Source of the DNA: an uncultured Acetobacteraceae bacterium
GTDB lineage: Bacteria; Pseudomonadota; Alphaproteobacteria; Acetobacterales; Acetobacteraceae
DNA: 23,185 nucleotides
Direction of reading: 5' to 3'
Assembly (NCBI GenBank): GCA_937930165.1
Contig: CALGVL010000117.1
Coordinates: 1-23,185, forward strand
The translations under genes and the position numbers were made by a program. The notes beneath the pieces were generated by a model that was given only the letters and a program-made list of their open reading frames with translations, did not search any database and was not told the origin of the DNA. Shown in pieces: positions 22,974 through 23,185 of the stretch; the first letter of the stretch is position 1, and every line of letters begins with the position of its first letter.

Positions 22974-23185
22974 CCGCCTCCGCCGCGGGGCCAACGGTTC
23001 CGAGGCCACCGCCGAGGAAGGCGGGCTTGACGAGGGTGGCGCAAGTCACTAGATCGCCCAGCCCGCGACTGACGCGGTGATCTCCGTAAGGCAGCGATGT
23101 TGAGCTGATTGAGCGCAACGTCAGGCCCTCTGGAGATTTTGTTCCTTTGACAACTGCATCTGGTTTTGGAAGCGCGTTAAGTTTG
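22974..23185 (+). promoter_or_regulatory. Probable rRNA operon leader with boxA-like antitermination site
   Basis: After the promoter there is no coding frame to the window edge. GTTCCTTTGACAA at about 23141-23153 resembles the boxA of rRNA leaders (consensus GCTCTTTAACA, 7 of 11 positions). The following TTTTGGAAGCGCG has the look of the sequence before 16S rRNA. The 16S gene itself would lie to the right of the window; no rRNA sequence is seen here. Confidence 0.4.

Noticed and set aside
1..23185. CRISPR arrays, insertion sequences and tRNA genes
   Set aside because: No regularly spaced direct repeats, transposase motifs or tRNA cloverleaf signatures were seen on either strand.

Overview
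The window is very GC-rich DNA with tightly packed, often overlapping genes. It looks like an alphaproteobacterium, most likely of the Acetobacteraceae/Rhodospirillales type. This rests on the XRE regulator plus SulP permease pair, the style of the proteins and the rRNA-type promoter at the right edge. No database search was possible, so the taxon is an inference.

Layout. (1) 1-1294, minus strand: a SulP-type permease cut by the window edge, behind a small XRE regulator with a dyad-rich control region at 1318-1380. (2) 1554-2519: a NodB-type polysaccharide deacetylase whose 3' end overlaps the convergent glycosyltransferase by 110 bp. (3) 2410-4007, minus strand: a PlsC-type acyltransferase and a family 2 glycosyltransferase, coupled by GTGA. 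(4) 4104-6420, plus strand: two SAM methyltransferases and a MipA/OmpV outer-membrane protein. (5) 6554-15973, plus strand: an 11-gene operon of acyl carrier protein, small membrane protein, AMP-ligase, FabA/Z-type dehydratase, LpxL-type acyltransferase, LolA-like protein, MMPL exporter, ketosynthase, chain-length factor, second hotdog protein and ketoreductase. (6) 15992-17908: a small lipoprotein diverging from a flavin-dependent halogenase-like oxidoreductase. (7) 17901-19678, minus strand: a DUF218/YdcF-type membrane protein and a lipoprotein alpha/beta hydrolase. (8) 19899-21508: a cupin, then an ATP-grasp ligase preceded by a leader that can fold into a three-way junction. (9) 21555-22823, minus strand: a LysM/M23 peptidase. 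(10) 22945-23185: what looks like the promoter and boxA leader of an rRNA operon starting just beyond the window.

Blocks 3 to 6 together resemble an aryl polyene (APE/xanthomonadin/flexirubin-like) type II polyketide pathway. The AMP-ligase would load an aryl acid on the carrier protein. The ketosynthase/chain-length-factor pair, ketoreductase and dehydratases would build a conjugated polyene. Methyltransferases and the flavoenzyme could decorate the aryl head. The two acyltransferases and the glycosyltransferase would join it to a lipid or sugar anchor, and the MMPL exporter, LolA-like protein and MipA-like protein would take it to the outer membrane.

Compared with the described enterobacterial and Vibrio clusters, this one has one carrier protein instead of two. 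It has no second stand-alone ketosynthase, no hotdog thioesterase and no ammonia lyase in view. Its glycosyltransferase and acyltransferase are separate genes, and it adds a halogenase-like flavoenzyme. The other strong candidate for something undescribed is the structured leader in front of the ATP-grasp gene.
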